In this document: piece by piece, positions 10,315-18,708 of the stretch
Numbering within the stretch: position 1 is the stretch's first letter
Layout: each line of letters begins with the position of its first letter
The notes under the pieces: generated by a model
The model's database searches: none
The model's input: the letters and a program-made list of their open reading frames with translations, nothing else
Told to the model about the DNA's origin: nothing
Position numbers and translations under genes: made by a program
Assembly (NCBI GenBank): GCA_014728045.1
Contig: WJMH01000018.1
Coordinates: 1-64,000, forward strand
DNA length: 64,000 nt
Source of the DNA: Candidatus Omnitrophota bacterium
GTDB taxonomy: Bacteria; Omnitrophota; Gorgyraeia; Tantalellales; Tantalellaceae
Direction of reading: 5' to 3'

Positions 10315-11648
10315 CTCATTTTCTTTCTTACGAGGACCTCTTTACCTTCTTTGATATATTGGATCAGCGGTATCCTGGACGGGCAGATATATGCGCAGCT
10401 TCCGCACTCTATGCAATCGGCCACGTTAAGTTCCCTGACCTCCGGCCAGTTACCGTTCTTGACGTTGTTCATAAGTTCCGTGGGCAGCAGCCTCACCGGG
10501 CAGACGTCCACGCATTTGGCGCACCTTATGCACTTTTCTTCAGGCGGTGTCTTCGCCAGGTTCTCCGAGAGGAACAGTATGCCGCTGGTGCTCTTGAGGA
10601 CCGACACCTCAAGCGTGGGCTGCGCGAAGCCCATCATGGGCCCGCCGACTATGACCTTCTCGGGGTCCCGGTAAAGCTCGATGCCGTACTGCTCTATGAT
10701 ATCCTTTATAGTCGCCCCCACCCTTATCAGGTAATTCCCGGGCCTGTTTATACAATCACCCGATATGGTTACCACCCTTTCTATGAGGGGTTTACGCATA
10801 TGTACCGCTTCATAAACGGCGTTGATCGTTCCCACGTTCTGAACGAGGAACCCTATATCCAGGGGGAGCTTCCCCGGAGGGACCTCCCTGCCTGAGATGG
10901 CCTGGATAAGCTGCTTCTCTCCGCCCTGCGGGTACTTCGTGTGCAGCGGAACAAGATGTATATCCGATAAGACCTTGCGGGTGGCTTTCTTGATGGCTTT
11001 CTGGAAGGCGAAGAAAGCGGCCTTCTTGTTGTTCTCGATGCCGATATATATGTCTTTCGGCTTCAGAACTTTGGCTATTAGTTCTATTCCCTTCAGTATC
11101 TCCTGCGTTTTGCGGGTCATAAGAACATGATCACATGTAAGATAAGGCTCGCATTCGGCACCGTTGACTATGAAGGTGTCTATTTTCTTGCCTTCGGGCA
11201 CGTTGAGCTTTACGTGTGTCGGGAAAGCCGCGCCGCCCATTCCAACTATACCGGCATCCTTGACCTTTTCTATGATCTGCTCCGGGCTCAGAGCTTCCGC
11301 GTCGACATCTTCCTGAGTGTAATCCTTCGCCTCTTTCGACTTGTCCCTCTCGATAACAACGGACATGACCGGCCCCAGTGCGGGGTGAAAAGCTTTTCTT
11401 ATCTCCTTTACAGTCCCGGAGATAGGAGAATGTACGGGGGCGGATATGAACGCGGGGCTGCTGCCGATAAGCTGCCCCTCTTCAACAACGTCACCCTTAC
11501 TTACAACAGCCTGGTTAGGGCTGCCTATATGCTGGGACAGGGGCACTACCGCAACGCTGGGGAGGGGAGCTTCCCTGAGCGGTTCCCTTATACTGATGTC
11601 CTTGGAATAAGGCGGGTGCACGCCGCCCGGAAAAGTAAGTTCTTTCAT
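10311..11648 (-). CDS. rnfC: Rnf complex subunit C
   Basis: RnfC is the cytoplasmic NADH/FMN-binding subunit. The 445-residue protein has the early lipoyl-like barrel region, the GMGGAAFPTHVK nucleotide/flavin loop, an SLBB region and two C-terminal [4Fe-4S] motifs, CIRCAKCVDVCP and CIECGSCAYICP. It is the first gene of the operon, and a promoter lies 38 bp upstream. The short C-terminal form without a long repeat tail is usual outside the gammaproteobacteria. Confidence 0.95.
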   Translation of the reverse strand: MKELTFPGGVHPPYSKDISIREPLREAPLPSVAVVPLSQHIGSPNQAVVSKGDVVEEGQLIGSSPAFISAPVHSPISGTVKEIRKAFHPALGPVMSVVIERDKSKEAKDYTQEDVDAEALSPEQIIEKVKDAGIVGMGGAAFPTHVKLNVPEGKKIDTFIVNGAECEPYLTCDHVLMTRKTQEILKGIELIAKVLKPKDIYIGIENNKKAAFFAFQKAIKKATRKVLSDIHLVPLHTKYPQGGEKQLIQAISGREVPPGKLPLDIGFLVQNVGTINAVYEAVHMRKPLIERVVTISGDCINRPGNYLIRVGATIKDIIEQYGIELYRDPEKVIVGGPMMGFAQPTLEVSVLKSTSGILFLSENLAKTPPEEKCIRCAKCVDVCPVRLLPTELMNNVKNGNWPEVRELNVADCIECGSCAYICPSRIPLIQYIKEGKEVLVRKKMR

Positions 11649-11685
11649 CTTTTGGTCTTAATATTATTAAAATATTTGAGTTTTA

Positions 11686-11713
11686 ATTATACATATACAG
11701 TGTCTTTTGTCAA
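11686..11713 (-). promoter_or_regulatory. Promoter of the rnfCDGEAB operon
   Basis: TTGACA (11713-11708), a 16-bp spacer and TATAAT (11691-11686). The predicted start is near 11679, 31 nt before the rnfC ATG. No long leader or terminator hairpin is visible in between. Confidence 0.65.
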
Positions 11714-11742
11714 TTGTTACGGCCGGGACTGAAAACTTGATG

Positions 11743-11771
11743 TTGAAATAATGGTTCTTTCGTTATATAAT
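11743..11771 (+). promoter_or_regulatory. Promoter of the Cys-rich small protein gene
   Basis: TTGAAA, a 17-bp spacer and TATAAT. The predicted start is near 11778, giving a 34-nt leader. It is divergent from the rnfC promoter about 30 bp away. Confidence 0.6.
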
Positions 11772-11811
11772 TATTTTACCGGCTTATTAAAAGACAAATC
11801 AGAGAACACTT

Positions 11812-12006
11812 ATGCCACGTAAAAACCCGAAAAAACTCCACTGTTGCGAGAAATGCCAGAACTACTGGTCCTGTGAGACCAAATGGTACAGAGGCGAGCA
11901 CAATCAGGAAAATATCTGCTGCCCTCTCTGCAATTTTTACCAATCCTGCTGGAAGGAGATACTCAATCCTGCGGGGAAGAACGCCGCAAGAACGGTCAGG
12001 CCTTAG
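11812..12006 (+). CDS. Small Cys-rich protein with paired CCxxC motifs
   Basis: A 64-residue protein with nine cysteines: CCEKCQNYWSC near the start, a second CCPLCNFYQSC about 17 residues later, then a basic C-terminal tail. The duplicated arrangement suggests one or two bound zinc ions or an iron-sulfur site. No catalytic motif is visible. A near-consensus promoter in the right place supports expression, while the ribosome binding site is weak. The opposite-strand frame here lacks such organisation. The function is unknown. The gene end overlaps the convergent MFS gene by 11 bp. Confidence 0.65.
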   Translation: MPRKNPKKLHCCEKCQNYWSCETKWYRGEHNQENICCPLCNFYQSCWKEILNPAGKNAARTVRP

Positions 12007-13261
12007 TATTTTCTTCTTTTTTCCGCGCAAATACCACACCGATCACGCCTACAAAGGTGAACACCAGACCGCATGTCATCAGTATGATGAAATTTGAAAC
12101 GACCTTGGAAAGCGCGGCCGTCAAAAACATGAAAACGAGGAACGCCAGATGCACCACCGCCTCCATTGAACTGAAAATGCGCCCGCGCACTTCAGCGGGC
12201 ACCAGAACGTGTATCAGCGTATTGGCACAAGTAAGTATGGGGGCCGCCGCGGCGCCGACAAGCATTATCAGCACCCCTCCCACCACCAAAAGCGGATCTT
12301 GGTTCGCGTAGACCGCGAACAGGCAGATACCAATACCGCAGAAGATGAACCCGGCGGACATCGCCCTGGTCTTGGATATCTGCTGGCCGTATTTGGCATA
12401 CAGCATGGTCCCCAGAAAAAGCCCGAGGCCGAGGAACACTCCGAAAATACCCAGATCCTCGGTGACCGAACCGAACGAGTTCTGTATAAAGACAATTATG
12501 ATACAGAAGATCGAACCAGCCCCGGCCATAAGAAGGAAAAAAGTGCTGGTCACCATCTTCATCTTGTCCTTGCGGAACATGTGCCCAAAGCCTTCCACTA
12601 TCTCGGACCAGACGTTCGTCCTGATGGATTTTTCGATTATCTTTCGGGTCATGTCCAGTTCTTCTTTCACGTTGGCGAGTTTTTCTTTCGGTGTTATCAG
12701 CGCGATAAGCGCCGCCGAAACGAAATAACTTATGCTGTCCAGATAGAAGCCCCAGACGTGTCCTATCCACTTGACTATGAACCCGGCCGCTGCGAACCCC
12801 AGTACCGTAGCTATCATCCGGGTAGTATTGGAAAGCGAATTGGCGACCATGAGCTTCTCCCGGGATACGATATCCGGGATAAAAGCCAGTTTGGACGGAA
12901 GGAAAAACCGGGTGGCCGAGAAGATCAAAAACACCACTATGTAGACCGGGGCCATCACATCAAGGCGAACCAAGAACGGCACCAGAAAAACCAGAATACC
13001 TCTTACGATATCGGAAATTATCATCACCCTTTTCCGGTCCCACCTGTCCACGTAAACTCCCGCGAGGGGCCCTATCACGAAAACGGGCACTATGATGAAG
13101 AAAAGAAGGTTGGCAAGCGCCATGACCGAACCGGGGTGCTTGGAATATACCAGCGCTATAAGGGCCATCTGGAAAAGGCGGTCCCCAAACTCGGAAATTA
13201 TCTGGCCGGACCACAGGCAGAAAAAATTCTTCCTGAAAAGGACGTCTCTGAATCGAACCAT
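11996..13261 (-). CDS. MFS transporter (MFS_3/MefA-like exporter)
   Basis: A 421-residue major facilitator protein with about 12 membrane helices. The loop between helices 2 and 3 reads GVYVDRWDRKRVM, matching the MFS motif A in the enterobactin-exporter and macrolide-efflux branch. The substrate is unknown; drug, siderophore or metabolite export are all possible. The gene starts only 20 bp after tRNA-Thr on the same strand and has no clear promoter or ribosome binding site of its own, so it may be transcribed with the tRNA. Confidence 0.8.
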   Translation of the reverse strand: MVRFRDVLFRKNFFCLWSGQIISEFGDRLFQMALIALVYSKHPGSVMALANLLFFIIVPVFVIGPLAGVYVDRWDRKRVMIISDIVRGILVFLVPFLVRLDVMAPVYIVVFLIFSATRFFLPSKLAFIPDIVSREKLMVANSLSNTTRMIATVLGFAAAGFIVKWIGHVWGFYLDSISYFVSAALIALITPKEKLANVKEELDMTRKIIEKSIRTNVWSEIVEGFGHMFRKDKMKMVTSTFFLLMAGAGSIFCIIIVFIQNSFGSVTEDLGIFGVFLGLGLFLGTMLYAKYGQQISKTRAMSAGFIFCGIGICLFAVYANQDPLLVVGGVLIMLVGAAAAPILTCANTLIHVLVPAEVRGRIFSSMEAVVHLAFLVFMFLTAALSKVVSNFIILMTCGLVFTFVGVIGVVFARKKEENTKA

Positions 13262-13281
13262 GGTTTTACTGGCGGAAAGAA

Positions 13282-13357
13282 TGGAGCCTGCGAGAGGAGT
13301 CGAACCTCCGACCTAGGCATTACGAATGCCTTGCTCTACCAACTGAGCTACGCAGGC
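13282..13357 (-). tRNA. tRNA-Thr (CGT)
   Basis: A 76-nt cloverleaf with acceptor GCCTGCG/CGCAGGC, D arm GCTC/GAGC, and anticodon stem AGGCA/TGCCT around loop TTCGTAA, giving anticodon CGT. The 3' CCA is encoded. A promoter lies just upstream. Confidence 0.97.
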
Positions 13358-13373
13358 CCCGTGCATGCGATAA

Positions 13374-13402
13374 ATTTTATACTTAATCCTGATTTTTTTC
13401 AA
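13374..13402 (-). promoter_or_regulatory. Promoter of tRNA-Thr(CGT), possibly also of the MFS gene
   Basis: TTGAAA (13402-13397), a 17-bp spacer and TAAAAT (13379-13374). The predicted start is near 13367, 10 nt before the mature tRNA. Confidence 0.6.
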
Positions 13403-13421
13403 GGAAACAATTATTCGGGGA

Positions 13422-13811
13422 CTAGGGCCACCTGTGCTTCTCGGGCCTGATCGTGCAGTCCACATCGGCTATAGCGCCTTCCTCGAAGACCATCCGGTAA
13501 TCATCCTCGCCCGGCGCCGGACTGCAAGGGCATTCGAACACCGCATCGGCCTTTATATATCCACCTGAAGCCAGTTCTTCCAGTCTGCCCTTCTGCGAAC
13601 CCGCCCCTTCAAGTGAACGCTGCTCTGCTACCTCATAGAGCGCCGCGACCTCAAAAAGCGTTTTCTGCTGATTCAGGCAGAGTTTCCTTTTGGCTGTTTC
13701 AGTCGACCTGAAGTAAGCGGGCAGAGCTACGGCTATAAGTGCCATTATAACCGCAAGAACTATCGCCAGTTCCACCAGCGTGAAGGCTTTTTGCGAAAGA
13801 TGTTTTGCCAT
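13422..13811 (-). CDS. Type IV pilin-like / pseudopilin protein
   Basis: The 129-residue protein begins with a class III signal: a short basic leader MAKHLSQKA, then FTLVELAIV and a hydrophobic helix with Glu at position 5 of the mature form. Prepilin peptidase would cut before Phe and methylate it. The rest is a short globular domain with a C-terminal Cys pair region (CPCSPAPGEDD and a later Cys). The usual residue before the cut is Gly; here it is Ala, which the peptidase tolerates. An upstream ATG in frame adds 18 residues but would break the leader, so the ATG at 13811 with GGGAG before it was chosen. It could be a minor pilin or a type II secretion pseudopilin. Confidence 0.8.
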   Translation of the reverse strand: MAKHLSQKAFTLVELAIVLAVIMALIAVALPAYFRSTETAKRKLCLNQQKTLFEVAALYEVAEQRSLEGAGSQKGRLEELASGGYIKADAVFECPCSPAPGEDDYRMVFEEGAIADVDCTIRPEKHRWP

Positions 13812-13911
13812 TTTGCTCCCGTGCCAGCAAGATATATTATACATCATCCCGCCCCTGGAAAACACCCCTCTGCGCCCAACCTTTTGAGTGTTCTTTGAGG
13901 GGTATTTTTAT

Positions 13912-13940
13912 TTGACTTGGACCTGGTTATGTGTTAACTT
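13912..13940 (+). promoter_or_regulatory. Candidate promoter of tRNA-Phe
   Basis: TTGACT, a 17-bp spacer and a weaker TAACTT. The start would fall about 20 nt before the mature tRNA. Confidence 0.45.
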
Positions 13941-13966
13941 ATTCAGCACATGAATATTTTGCGTGT

Positions 13967-14042
13967 GCCGAGGTAGCTCAGCCGGTAGAGCAGGGGACTG
14001 AAAATCCCTGTGTCGGTGGTTCGATTCCGCCCCTCGGCACCA
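13967..14042 (+). tRNA. tRNA-Phe (GAA)
   Basis: A 76-nt cloverleaf with acceptor GCCGAGG/CCTCGGC, D arm GCTC/GAGC, anticodon loop CTGAAAA (anticodon GAA), A73 and an encoded CCA. Confidence 0.97.
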
Positions 14043-14046
14043 TGAT

Positions 14047-14074
14047 AAAAAGCCCCTTTTTTAAGGGGCTTTTT
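14047..14074 (+). terminator. Intrinsic terminator after tRNA-Phe
   Basis: Arms AAAAGCCCCTT and AAGGGGCTTTT around a short T loop, ending in a T run. It begins 4 nt after the tRNA CCA and can also act on the opposite strand. Confidence 0.85.
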
Positions 14075-14097
14075 GGTTTATTCGGTTAAATTCCGTC

Positions 14098-14508
14098 TCA
14101 AGCCTTGGATGGCGGGGTATTTCTCAAGTATTCCCTGGAAACTTTCCTGAAAGAAAGGTTCTTCCGGTTATACAGGTTGTTTTCCCTGTGAAGCTGGGTG
14201 ATCTCTTCCACTTCTTTGTCCAGGATGGCCCGGAAATCTTCAGGGGCGTTAAAGAATCTGGCTCCTATAGCGTAGATATTTTCTTTGATCTTCCTGGCGT
14301 GGACTACAACCGCCTTGAGGTCGAACATCCTCTCTTTGAGGAATATCTGTATATCCACTTTCTCGTTCTCGGATACCCTCTCCGGGGCGGTGAACGCAAT
14401 CCCACCCTTGCTCAGATCGACCAGATCGAGCCTTTTCCTCTCATAGCTTTTTCTGCTTTCAAGAGGATATGCGAGAGTATATCTTTTGTGTTTTCTTCTT
14501 TCGGTCAT
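14098..14508 (-). CDS. PilZ-domain protein
   Basis: A 136-residue protein with the cyclic-di-GMP binding signature of PilZ: an early RRKHKR (RxxxR) and, about 25 residues later, DLSKGGIAF (D/NxSxxG). The rest of the barrel is followed by a charged helical tail. It probably senses c-di-GMP for envelope, motility or polysaccharide control. The pilin-like gene and epimerase genes nearby fit such outputs but do not prove them. The ATG at 14508 places the RxxxR at the N terminus. A TATAAT box ends just 9 bp before it, so the mRNA may be nearly leaderless. Confidence 0.85.
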   Translation of the reverse strand: MTERRKHKRYTLAYPLESRKSYERKRLDLVDLSKGGIAFTAPERVSENEKVDIQIFLKERMFDLKAVVVHARKIKENIYAIGARFFNAPEDFRAILDKEVEEITQLHRENNLYNRKNLSFRKVSREYLRNTPPSKA

Positions 14509-14517
14509 GATCGGCAT

Positions 14518-14546
14518 ATTATAACACAACTGGATCAACCAGTAAA
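14518..14546 (-). promoter_or_regulatory. Candidate promoter of the PilZ gene
   Basis: TTTACT (14546-14541), a 17-bp spacer and TATAAT (14523-14518). The expected start is near 14511, about 3 nt before the chosen ATG. Confidence 0.45.
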
Positions 14547-14608
14547 GTAAGAAAATAAAAAGCTAGACAATTTTACTCCAGTATATCTATATTATGCCTT
14601 ATCTCTGG

Positions 14609-15739
14609 TCAATCGACAAGCCCTTTTTCTTTTAACTGCTTTAGGGCTTCGCCGCTTTTGTCTTCACACACCTGTTCTTTCACCCATTCGGTAAGGTCGT
14701 CGATCCCATCCTCGAACGGTATCTCGGTTTTGAAACCCAGGGTTTTTTCTATTTTCGAGGTATCCGCGTAACAGTGCCTTATATCGCCCGCCCGAAAGGC
14801 ATTCTTAACCTCCGGCTGGACCTGCCCCTTTCCGCAGATCTTACTCGCGAGTATGTTGGCCACTTCAAGTATGGTCTTGGGGCTTCCTGTCCCCACATTG
14901 AATACACCGTAATCGGCTTCTTTTTTTTCCATCACGATCCGGTTTGCCCTTGCTATGTCCTTGACGTGTATAAAATCCCTCCTCTGGAGCCCGTCCTCGA
15001 AAATAACGGGAGCTTGGCCGTTGAGCAGCCTGCTGGAAAATATCGCACATACTCCGGTATACGGGTTGGAAAGCGCCTGCCGGGGGCCATAGGCGTTAAA
15101 GTACCTCAAAGCTACGGTCGGTATCCTGTAGGCCTTGCCCACCGCCAGAAAAGCCTCTTCATGGTCCCTTTTGGTGACCGCGTAAATCGAGGTCGGATTA
15201 AGCGGTTTCTTCTCGTCTGTGCCGACGGGGGTGAGCTTGCTGCCGCATTCGGGGCACACCAGGTCCCATTGCCCCTTCTCCATCTGGGCCCTCTCCCTCA
15301 GGCCAGGGCAAACTGCACCGCATCGGGGACAGGTGTATTTACCCTCACCGTATATCGACATGGATGAGGCGACCACCATCTTTTCCAGGCGATGTTTCCT
15401 GTTGGCCACGGTATCAAGTATTACCGCCGCTCCTAGTGAGTTCTGCTCAACGTAATGACGGATCTGATACATCGACTGGCCGACCCCCACGGCCGCGGCA
15501 TTATGCAAGAGCACGTCCACATCGCGCATGGCTTCGTAGAATTTATCCGCGTCCAATATATCCGCTCGTATGAACTCCGCTTTTTCGCTAAGGTATTCCG
15601 GAGCACCGGCTCCCTTGCCGTGGACCTGCGCGGCAAGGTTATCGTATATCCTGACCTGGTATCCGGCGGAGACAAGTTCGTCCGCTATGAACGAACCAAT
15701 AAAACCCGCGCCTCCGGTTATCAAAACCTTCTTCTTCAT
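14609..15739 (-). CDS. NAD-dependent nucleotide-sugar epimerase with a Cys4 insert
   Basis: A 376-residue extended SDR protein. It has the NAD-binding GGAGFIGS loop near residue 10, the active-site YAVTK (YxxxK) and the C-terminal DFIHVKD region of sugar epimerases. Directly after the catalytic-serine strand (SSMSIYGEGKY) lies an insert of about 40 residues with CPRCGAVC and CPECGSKL, a zinc-ribbon-like pair. A similar insert occurs in some dTDP-rhamnose or UDP-hexose 4-epimerase-like proteins. The substrate is therefore open. It is coded just after the CDP-paratose-epimerase-like gene with a 4-bp gap, so both probably serve one surface-glycan pathway. Confidence 0.8.
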   Translation of the reverse strand: MKKKVLITGGAGFIGSFIADELVSAGYQVRIYDNLAAQVHGKGAGAPEYLSEKAEFIRADILDADKFYEAMRDVDVLLHNAAAVGVGQSMYQIRHYVEQNSLGAAVILDTVANRKHRLEKMVVASSMSIYGEGKYTCPRCGAVCPGLRERAQMEKGQWDLVCPECGSKLTPVGTDEKKPLNPTSIYAVTKRDHEEAFLAVGKAYRIPTVALRYFNAYGPRQALSNPYTGVCAIFSSRLLNGQAPVIFEDGLQRRDFIHVKDIARANRIVMEKKEADYGVFNVGTGSPKTILEVANILASKICGKGQVQPEVKNAFRAGDIRHCYADTSKIEKTLGFKTEIPFEDGIDDLTEWVKEQVCEDKSGEALKQLKEKGLVD

Positions 15740-15743
15740 TTAT

Positions 15744-16769
15744 CTATACCCCCTCGAAAAGCTCTTTATTGTCGTTCACCCAATCCCAGAGTTTTTCGAC
15801 CCCTTCGGTTTTATTTATACGGGGCTCCCAGCTGAGATAGTCCCTTGCCCTGGTTATGTCACTAACATATATCTTCTGGTCTCCGGGCCGCCAGTCCTCG
15901 AAAGCGGGTTCTATTTTCCTGCCCGAGAGCTTTTCCAGCATATCGACCAGCTCAAGAAGCGACATCTGGTTGCGAGGACCTCCGCCCACGTTGAAGGCCA
16001 TCCCTCCCACCCTGTCTATTCTTTGATAAGCCGAATCAAAAAGCGCTACAAGGTCATCCACGTGAAGCACATCCCGTACCTGCTTGCCATCGCCGTATAT
16101 CGTTATGGGTCTTCCCAGGGACACGGCGATGGTGAACCACGCCACCCATCCCTGATCCTCCACTCCGAACTGCCTCGGCCCGTATATGCAGGACTGCCTC
16201 ATGCAAACCGTCCTCAAACCATATATGCGTGAATAGTCTATAACGTACTGATCCGCGCAGCCTTTCGAGCAGCCGTACGGTGAGTGAAAATCAAGCCCCC
16301 TGGCCTCGGGAACCCCACCGGCCAGTTCGCTGTATCTGTACCTTCCTTCTTCGGATACGACCTTAACGTCGGTCATCTCTCCGTATACCTTGTTGGTTGA
16401 GGAAAAAATGAAAACCGGGTCTATCCCCAGATCCCTCACCGCTTCAAGGACATTGAAAGTGCCCAGCGCGTTGATATCAAAATCGCTTCTAGGGTCTTTC
16501 ACCGAGGTGGTCACCGCCACCTGTGCCGCCAGGTGAAGCAGAAGATCGATCCTGCCGCACCCCGAAATCGCCTTTTTCAGGCCCGAATAATCCCGGATAT
16601 CCTGTTTTATGAACTTTATCCCGCCGTGGCCCTCCAGCCACTGGAGGTTTTTATCCGCGCCCTTGCGCGAAAGATCGTCCACAACCACTACTTCGTCTCC
16701 GCGCTCATGATAATATTTCGCGGCATTACATCCTATGAACCCGGCCCCGCCGGTTATCAGCACTTTCAT
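15744..16769 (-). CDS. CDP-paratose 2-epimerase-like NAD-dependent epimerase
   Basis: A 341-residue extended SDR protein with GGAGFIGCN near the start, the SSTNKVYG serine strand, YGCSKG (YxxxK) and the block RQSCIYGPRQFG followed by EDQGWVAWF. That block is characteristic of RfbE/tyvelose epimerases, which convert CDP-paratose to CDP-tyvelose. The actual sugar is uncertain because the other genes of CDP-dideoxyhexose synthesis are not in the window. The ATG at 16769 has GGA spacing and starts at the NAD motif; an in-frame upstream ATG would add 20 unconserved residues. Confidence 0.8.
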   Translation of the reverse strand: MKVLITGGAGFIGCNAAKYYHERGDEVVVVDDLSRKGADKNLQWLEGHGGIKFIKQDIRDYSGLKKAISGCGRIDLLLHLAAQVAVTTSVKDPRSDFDINALGTFNVLEAVRDLGIDPVFIFSSTNKVYGEMTDVKVVSEEGRYRYSELAGGVPEARGLDFHSPYGCSKGCADQYVIDYSRIYGLRTVCMRQSCIYGPRQFGVEDQGWVAWFTIAVSLGRPITIYGDGKQVRDVLHVDDLVALFDSAYQRIDRVGGMAFNVGGGPRNQMSLLELVDMLEKLSGRKIEPAFEDWRPGDQKIYVSDITRARDYLSWEPRINKTEGVEKLWDWVNDNKELFEGV

Positions 16770-16875
16770 TATGTTCCTTTCGGCGAATAAGTCCTCTCCG
16801 TCTTCCGCGGTAAATATATCATATTCCACGAGCTATTTCCAATAAACCCTGAAGAAACTCCGAAGAGAATCTCTA

Positions 16876-18708
16876 TCAATGACCCCGGCGCAGCAGACTG
16901 TTGAGACGCTGGCGGTACCGGTCGGCTTCGGGGCGCTGCTTCCTCTCATAAAAACTGGTCAAAAGGTAAAGTGCCTGGATATTCCCCGGCTCAAGCATCA
17001 GGGCTTTTTTAAGCTCTTCCTCTGTCTTTTCATCGTCCCCCAGCTTTGAATAACAAGCGGCGAGGTTTATGCGGGTCGTCGCATTCTCCGCCGGGAAGAT
17101 GCGGATGACCTCTTTCAGCATGCCGACAGCCTTCTCCAGCTTGCCTTGTTGCGCATAGATGATCGCGAGCTTCTCCATCGCCTCGGGGAACCGGGGCTCT
17201 ATTCTGAGGGCTTGCTGATAACTGGTCCGGGCTCTTTCCAGATCCCCTAGCTTCATATAGGCGTCCCCCAGGGTCTCATATATGTCAGCGTCATCGGGAC
17301 GCAGGTACAGGGCCGCCTTGAGACGGTCCAACGCCTCCCGGGGCCTCCCCATTTCAAGATAGGCAAGGCCTTCCCGGTAATAGGGCCTTGTGTAGGACTC
17401 AAGTTCCCCGGCCATGGGATTTATGTTGGTGAAGAAAAAAAGAGGAGCGATGACCGCCACGGAAACGGATACCCTTGACCACCGGGCTTTTTTCATCTCA
17501 TTGACCAGTGAAACCAGGCAGTAAGAGGCGAATATCACCATTACCGGTACGACCGGCAGCCTGTACCTAGCAAGCGGCGGGAAAGGCAGAAGCGACAGAA
17601 TGTAAAACCCCGCAAAGAGTAATAGCGGCATCATTTCCCGGCGCCGCATGGTGAAGGCTATTGCCATACCGAACACGGCCAGGGCCGCCACCCATCCGAA
17701 ATCAGCAAGAGGCAGGGAAAGAAAGGCCGACTTCTTCCGGAAAAAGTTTATGTTCTCATAAGGGGCGAACTCATACCGATTGAATATCAGGTATAGCTTT
17801 TTCATCAGGTTGCGGAGGGCACCGGCGGGGTCCTGGGCATAAACACGTTTGATCCGCTCCGCCCAGTATAGGTCCCTTTCGCCCCTAGAAACAAGGTCCT
17901 CCTCCAATAGCTCGCGCATCTGGGCCCGCCAGGCCGAACCAGGTCGCATCTCATCCACCAGAGCCAGGTCTGTCCCCATGTATACCGTAACCGCGTAATT
18001 CTGCTGGACTGGTATGATCTCTTTTCTCTGCGAATAATCCATCAGGACCGCCAATGCCATCACCAGGGAAAACCCCAGGAGCATGTAGCCGGCCCTCCCT
18101 AGGGCCTGCTTTATATTACCGGACGGCAGTGCGCCCATCCAGATCGCGAAGACCGGCACAAGAATAAGAAAATTCGGCCTGGTGAGGCTCGCCAGGGCGA
18201 ACATAACGCCGGCAGCAAGCGCCCAGGCCCTTCTCCTCTCCCGGTAAAAAACACAGACGGAGAAGACCGCCAAAAGACCGAAGAATACCGCCAGGTTAAC
18301 CGGAAGGGTCTTTGCGGTGAAGGCGATCAGGGGCCAGTATATAGAACACACGGCTCCGGAAATAATCCCCGCCGCCTCGCCGGAGAGCTCTGTTGCTATC
18401 AGGTAAACCAGCACGCAGCCAAGAGCCCCGATAACTGCCTGGACAAGCGTGGCGAAATATATACTAGGCATGCCCCAGCTGTAAAGCAACCCCAGGAATT
18501 TTTGATAAAAAGGTATTCTTATATGATCGTAAGGGCTTTCCTTTATGATGGACCACCCGCTTGCGCGCATGCCAGAGGCATGATGATCCCCGGAATCCAC
18601 AAAAGGCCGCAGGAAGACGGGTTCGTCCTTGACCTGGCCAAGGTAGACGACCCTTGCTGCCAGAGCCAGGAAGAATATTAGAACGGTTATTATGATTTTC
18701 GGTCTCAT
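16876..18708 (-). CDS. Membrane glycosyltransferase (GT39/PMT-like) with C-terminal TPR repeats
   Basis: A 610-residue protein. The first 430 residues hold about 10-12 membrane helices and an early acidic loop (FVDSGDHH after the first helix), as in GT-C enzymes of the ArnT/PMT type. These use a polyprenyl-phosphate sugar on the outer face of the membrane. Residues about 445-600 form four TPR units, for example EALDRLKAALYLRPDDADIY and its following copies. The TPR tail should lie on the extracytoplasmic side and may hold the acceptor protein. The acceptor is unknown. It overlaps the upstream membrane-protein gene by 4 bp. Confidence 0.75.
   Translation of the reverse strand: MRPKIIITVLIFFLALAARVVYLGQVKDEPVFLRPFVDSGDHHASGMRASGWSIIKESPYDHIRIPFYQKFLGLLYSWGMPSIYFATLVQAVIGALGCVLVYLIATELSGEAAGIISGAVCSIYWPLIAFTAKTLPVNLAVFFGLLAVFSVCVFYRERRRAWALAAGVMFALASLTRPNFLILVPVFAIWMGALPSGNIKQALGRAGYMLLGFSLVMALAVLMDYSQRKEIIPVQQNYAVTVYMGTDLALVDEMRPGSAWRAQMRELLEEDLVSRGERDLYWAERIKRVYAQDPAGALRNLMKKLYLIFNRYEFAPYENINFFRKKSAFLSLPLADFGWVAALAVFGMAIAFTMRRREMMPLLLFAGFYILSLLPFPPLARYRLPVVPVMVIFASYCLVSLVNEMKKARWSRVSVSVAVIAPLFFFTNINPMAGELESYTRPYYREGLAYLEMGRPREALDRLKAALYLRPDDADIYETLGDAYMKLGDLERARTSYQQALRIEPRFPEAMEKLAIIYAQQGKLEKAVGMLKEVIRIFPAENATTRINLAACYSKLGDDEKTEEELKKALMLEPGNIQALYLLTSFYERKQRPEADRYRQRLNSLLRRGH

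Noticed and set aside
11776-12039. 87-codon minus-strand frame opposite the Cys-rich gene
   Set aside because: It has no ribosome site or promoter and shows no protein-like pattern beyond incidental hydrophobic stretches. The plus-strand frame has a promoter and an ordered Cys pattern.
13868-13910. Inverted repeat ACCCCTC/GAGGGGT before tRNA-Phe as a terminator of the pilin gene
   Set aside because: The loop is about 30 nt, and the T run follows on the plus strand, which is the wrong direction for the minus-strand pilin gene.
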